From assembly GCA_030704615.1 (NCBI GenBank), contig CM060734.1:45400042-45464041 (forward strand): DNA of 64,000 nt, read 5' to 3'. Shown piece by piece: positions 63,480 to 64,000 of this stretch. The translations under genes and the position numbers were made by a program. The notes below the pieces were generated by a model. The model had not been told where the DNA came from. It saw only the letters and a list, made by a program, of their open reading frames with translations, and did not search any database. The first letter of the stretch is position 1; each line of letters begins with the position of its first letter. This DNA is from Takakia lepidozioides. Taxonomy: Eukaryota > Streptophyta > Takakiopsida > Takakiales > Takakiaceae.

Positions 63480-64000
63480 ATGGGTAGATGATCAATTGGT
63501 TGGTTTTGAGCTGAAGAGCACGACCCCTGCAAAGATGTCTCTCCATCTGTAGATCTTTTAGGAAGTGAAAGGCTAGGGCCCAACTTTCTCATGACAGTGT
63601 TAGCTGATTTTCAGTTCTTCTCCTCAGCTCGGTGCCTTTCTGTTTCCAAGTTATGGCAATAGTTTCTGGCTACAATCTCTTTTCCTGCTAGACTCTTTAG
63701 CTCTATGCAGACCCCCTTCTTTACTTGCTTTCCTTCTTACTACTCTTTCTTGTCTTGGTATGCGAAGTTGTGTCTTCTTCTTTCAGCCTCTATGGCACTC
63801 TATCCAGAGGTTATTTTTTCCTCTTTGTATCCAAGGACATTTTATGTCCATTACCTATGAAGTTCTGGAGGCCACTGTCCCCCCACTGTCCCTCTTTGTT
63901 AACAAAAATAAAAATAAATAAATAAAGACAACAATGGCTTCCATTCTAATTTTCCTAAAAACCTAATGAGAATTTAAATCAATTAATAATCTAAATATTA
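63480..64000. other. Nothing recognised; A-rich end
   Basis: A (AAATA)n-like stretch at 63904-63927 may be a retroposon tail. The 66-codon frame at 63725-63925 has no motif. Confidence 0.4.

Noticed and set aside
1-64000. CRISPR arrays, operons, bacterial-type promoters
   Set aside because: None seen; the window is plant nuclear DNA.

Overview
The window is nuclear DNA of a land plant. It holds intron-containing genes with GT-AG splice sites, plant-specific families (TPLATE-complex muniscin-like protein, GT14 glucuronosyltransferase, PLS-class PPR proteins), a U6 snRNA gene with a plant-type USE plus TATA promoter, and abundant transposon debris. The long PLS-type PPR ORFs built from near-identical triplet repeats suggest a seed-free plant (fern or lycophyte), but that is an inference; no organelle or rRNA marker is present to settle it.

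Layout. 1-6.9 kb: repeat-rich DNA with a GGACCGC-motif cluster, a foldback element, tRNA-like SINE heads, a PIF/Harbinger transposase relic and a LINE relic. 7.0-15.8 kb: a degenerate Ty3/Gypsy LTR retrotransposon on the minus strand with both LTRs. 16.7-22.8 kb: PPR locus 1 (1032-codon PLS-E ORF with a wrecked DYW tail). 24.4-30.7 kb: a 14-exon TML gene (minus), intact except exon 5. 32.0-34.4 kb: PPR-DYW locus 2 (minus, complete DYW domain). 35.9-37.0 kb: PPR pseudogene 3. 38.9-39.0 kb: U6 snRNA gene. 41.3-42.8 kb: intronless apyrase (minus), divergent from a 6-exon HhH-GPD DNA glycosylase at 43.4-48.5 kb. 49.9-52.2 kb: 4-exon GT14 gene (minus). 54.2-59.9 kb: LINE relic, a small TIR element, a pogo-like element with TA-flanked inverted repeats, a truncated chromovirus and a CACTA-type terminus. 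60.7-63.5 kb: mixed array of PPR fragments and OSB-type 'PDF' motif exons.

Most notable: the PPR loci are repeatedly associated with the PDF motif known from plant organellar single-stranded DNA-binding (OSB) proteins. The 3' half of the motif lies just upstream of PPR loci 1 and 2, and a trace lies upstream of pseudogene 3. At locus 2 it is in the same frame as the PPR ORF, separated by one TGA where sister copies read TGG. The 60.7-63.5 kb array alternates PDF halves with PPR triplets. This points to an OSB-PPR chimeric gene family now decaying or being reshuffled. I know of no described family of this kind, but could not search.

The housekeeping genes act separately: TML in clathrin-mediated endocytosis, GT14 in Golgi glycosylation of arabinogalactan proteins, apyrase in nucleotide hydrolysis, the glycosylase in base-excision repair, U6 in splicing. 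The PPR and OSB-like sequences would act in organelles.
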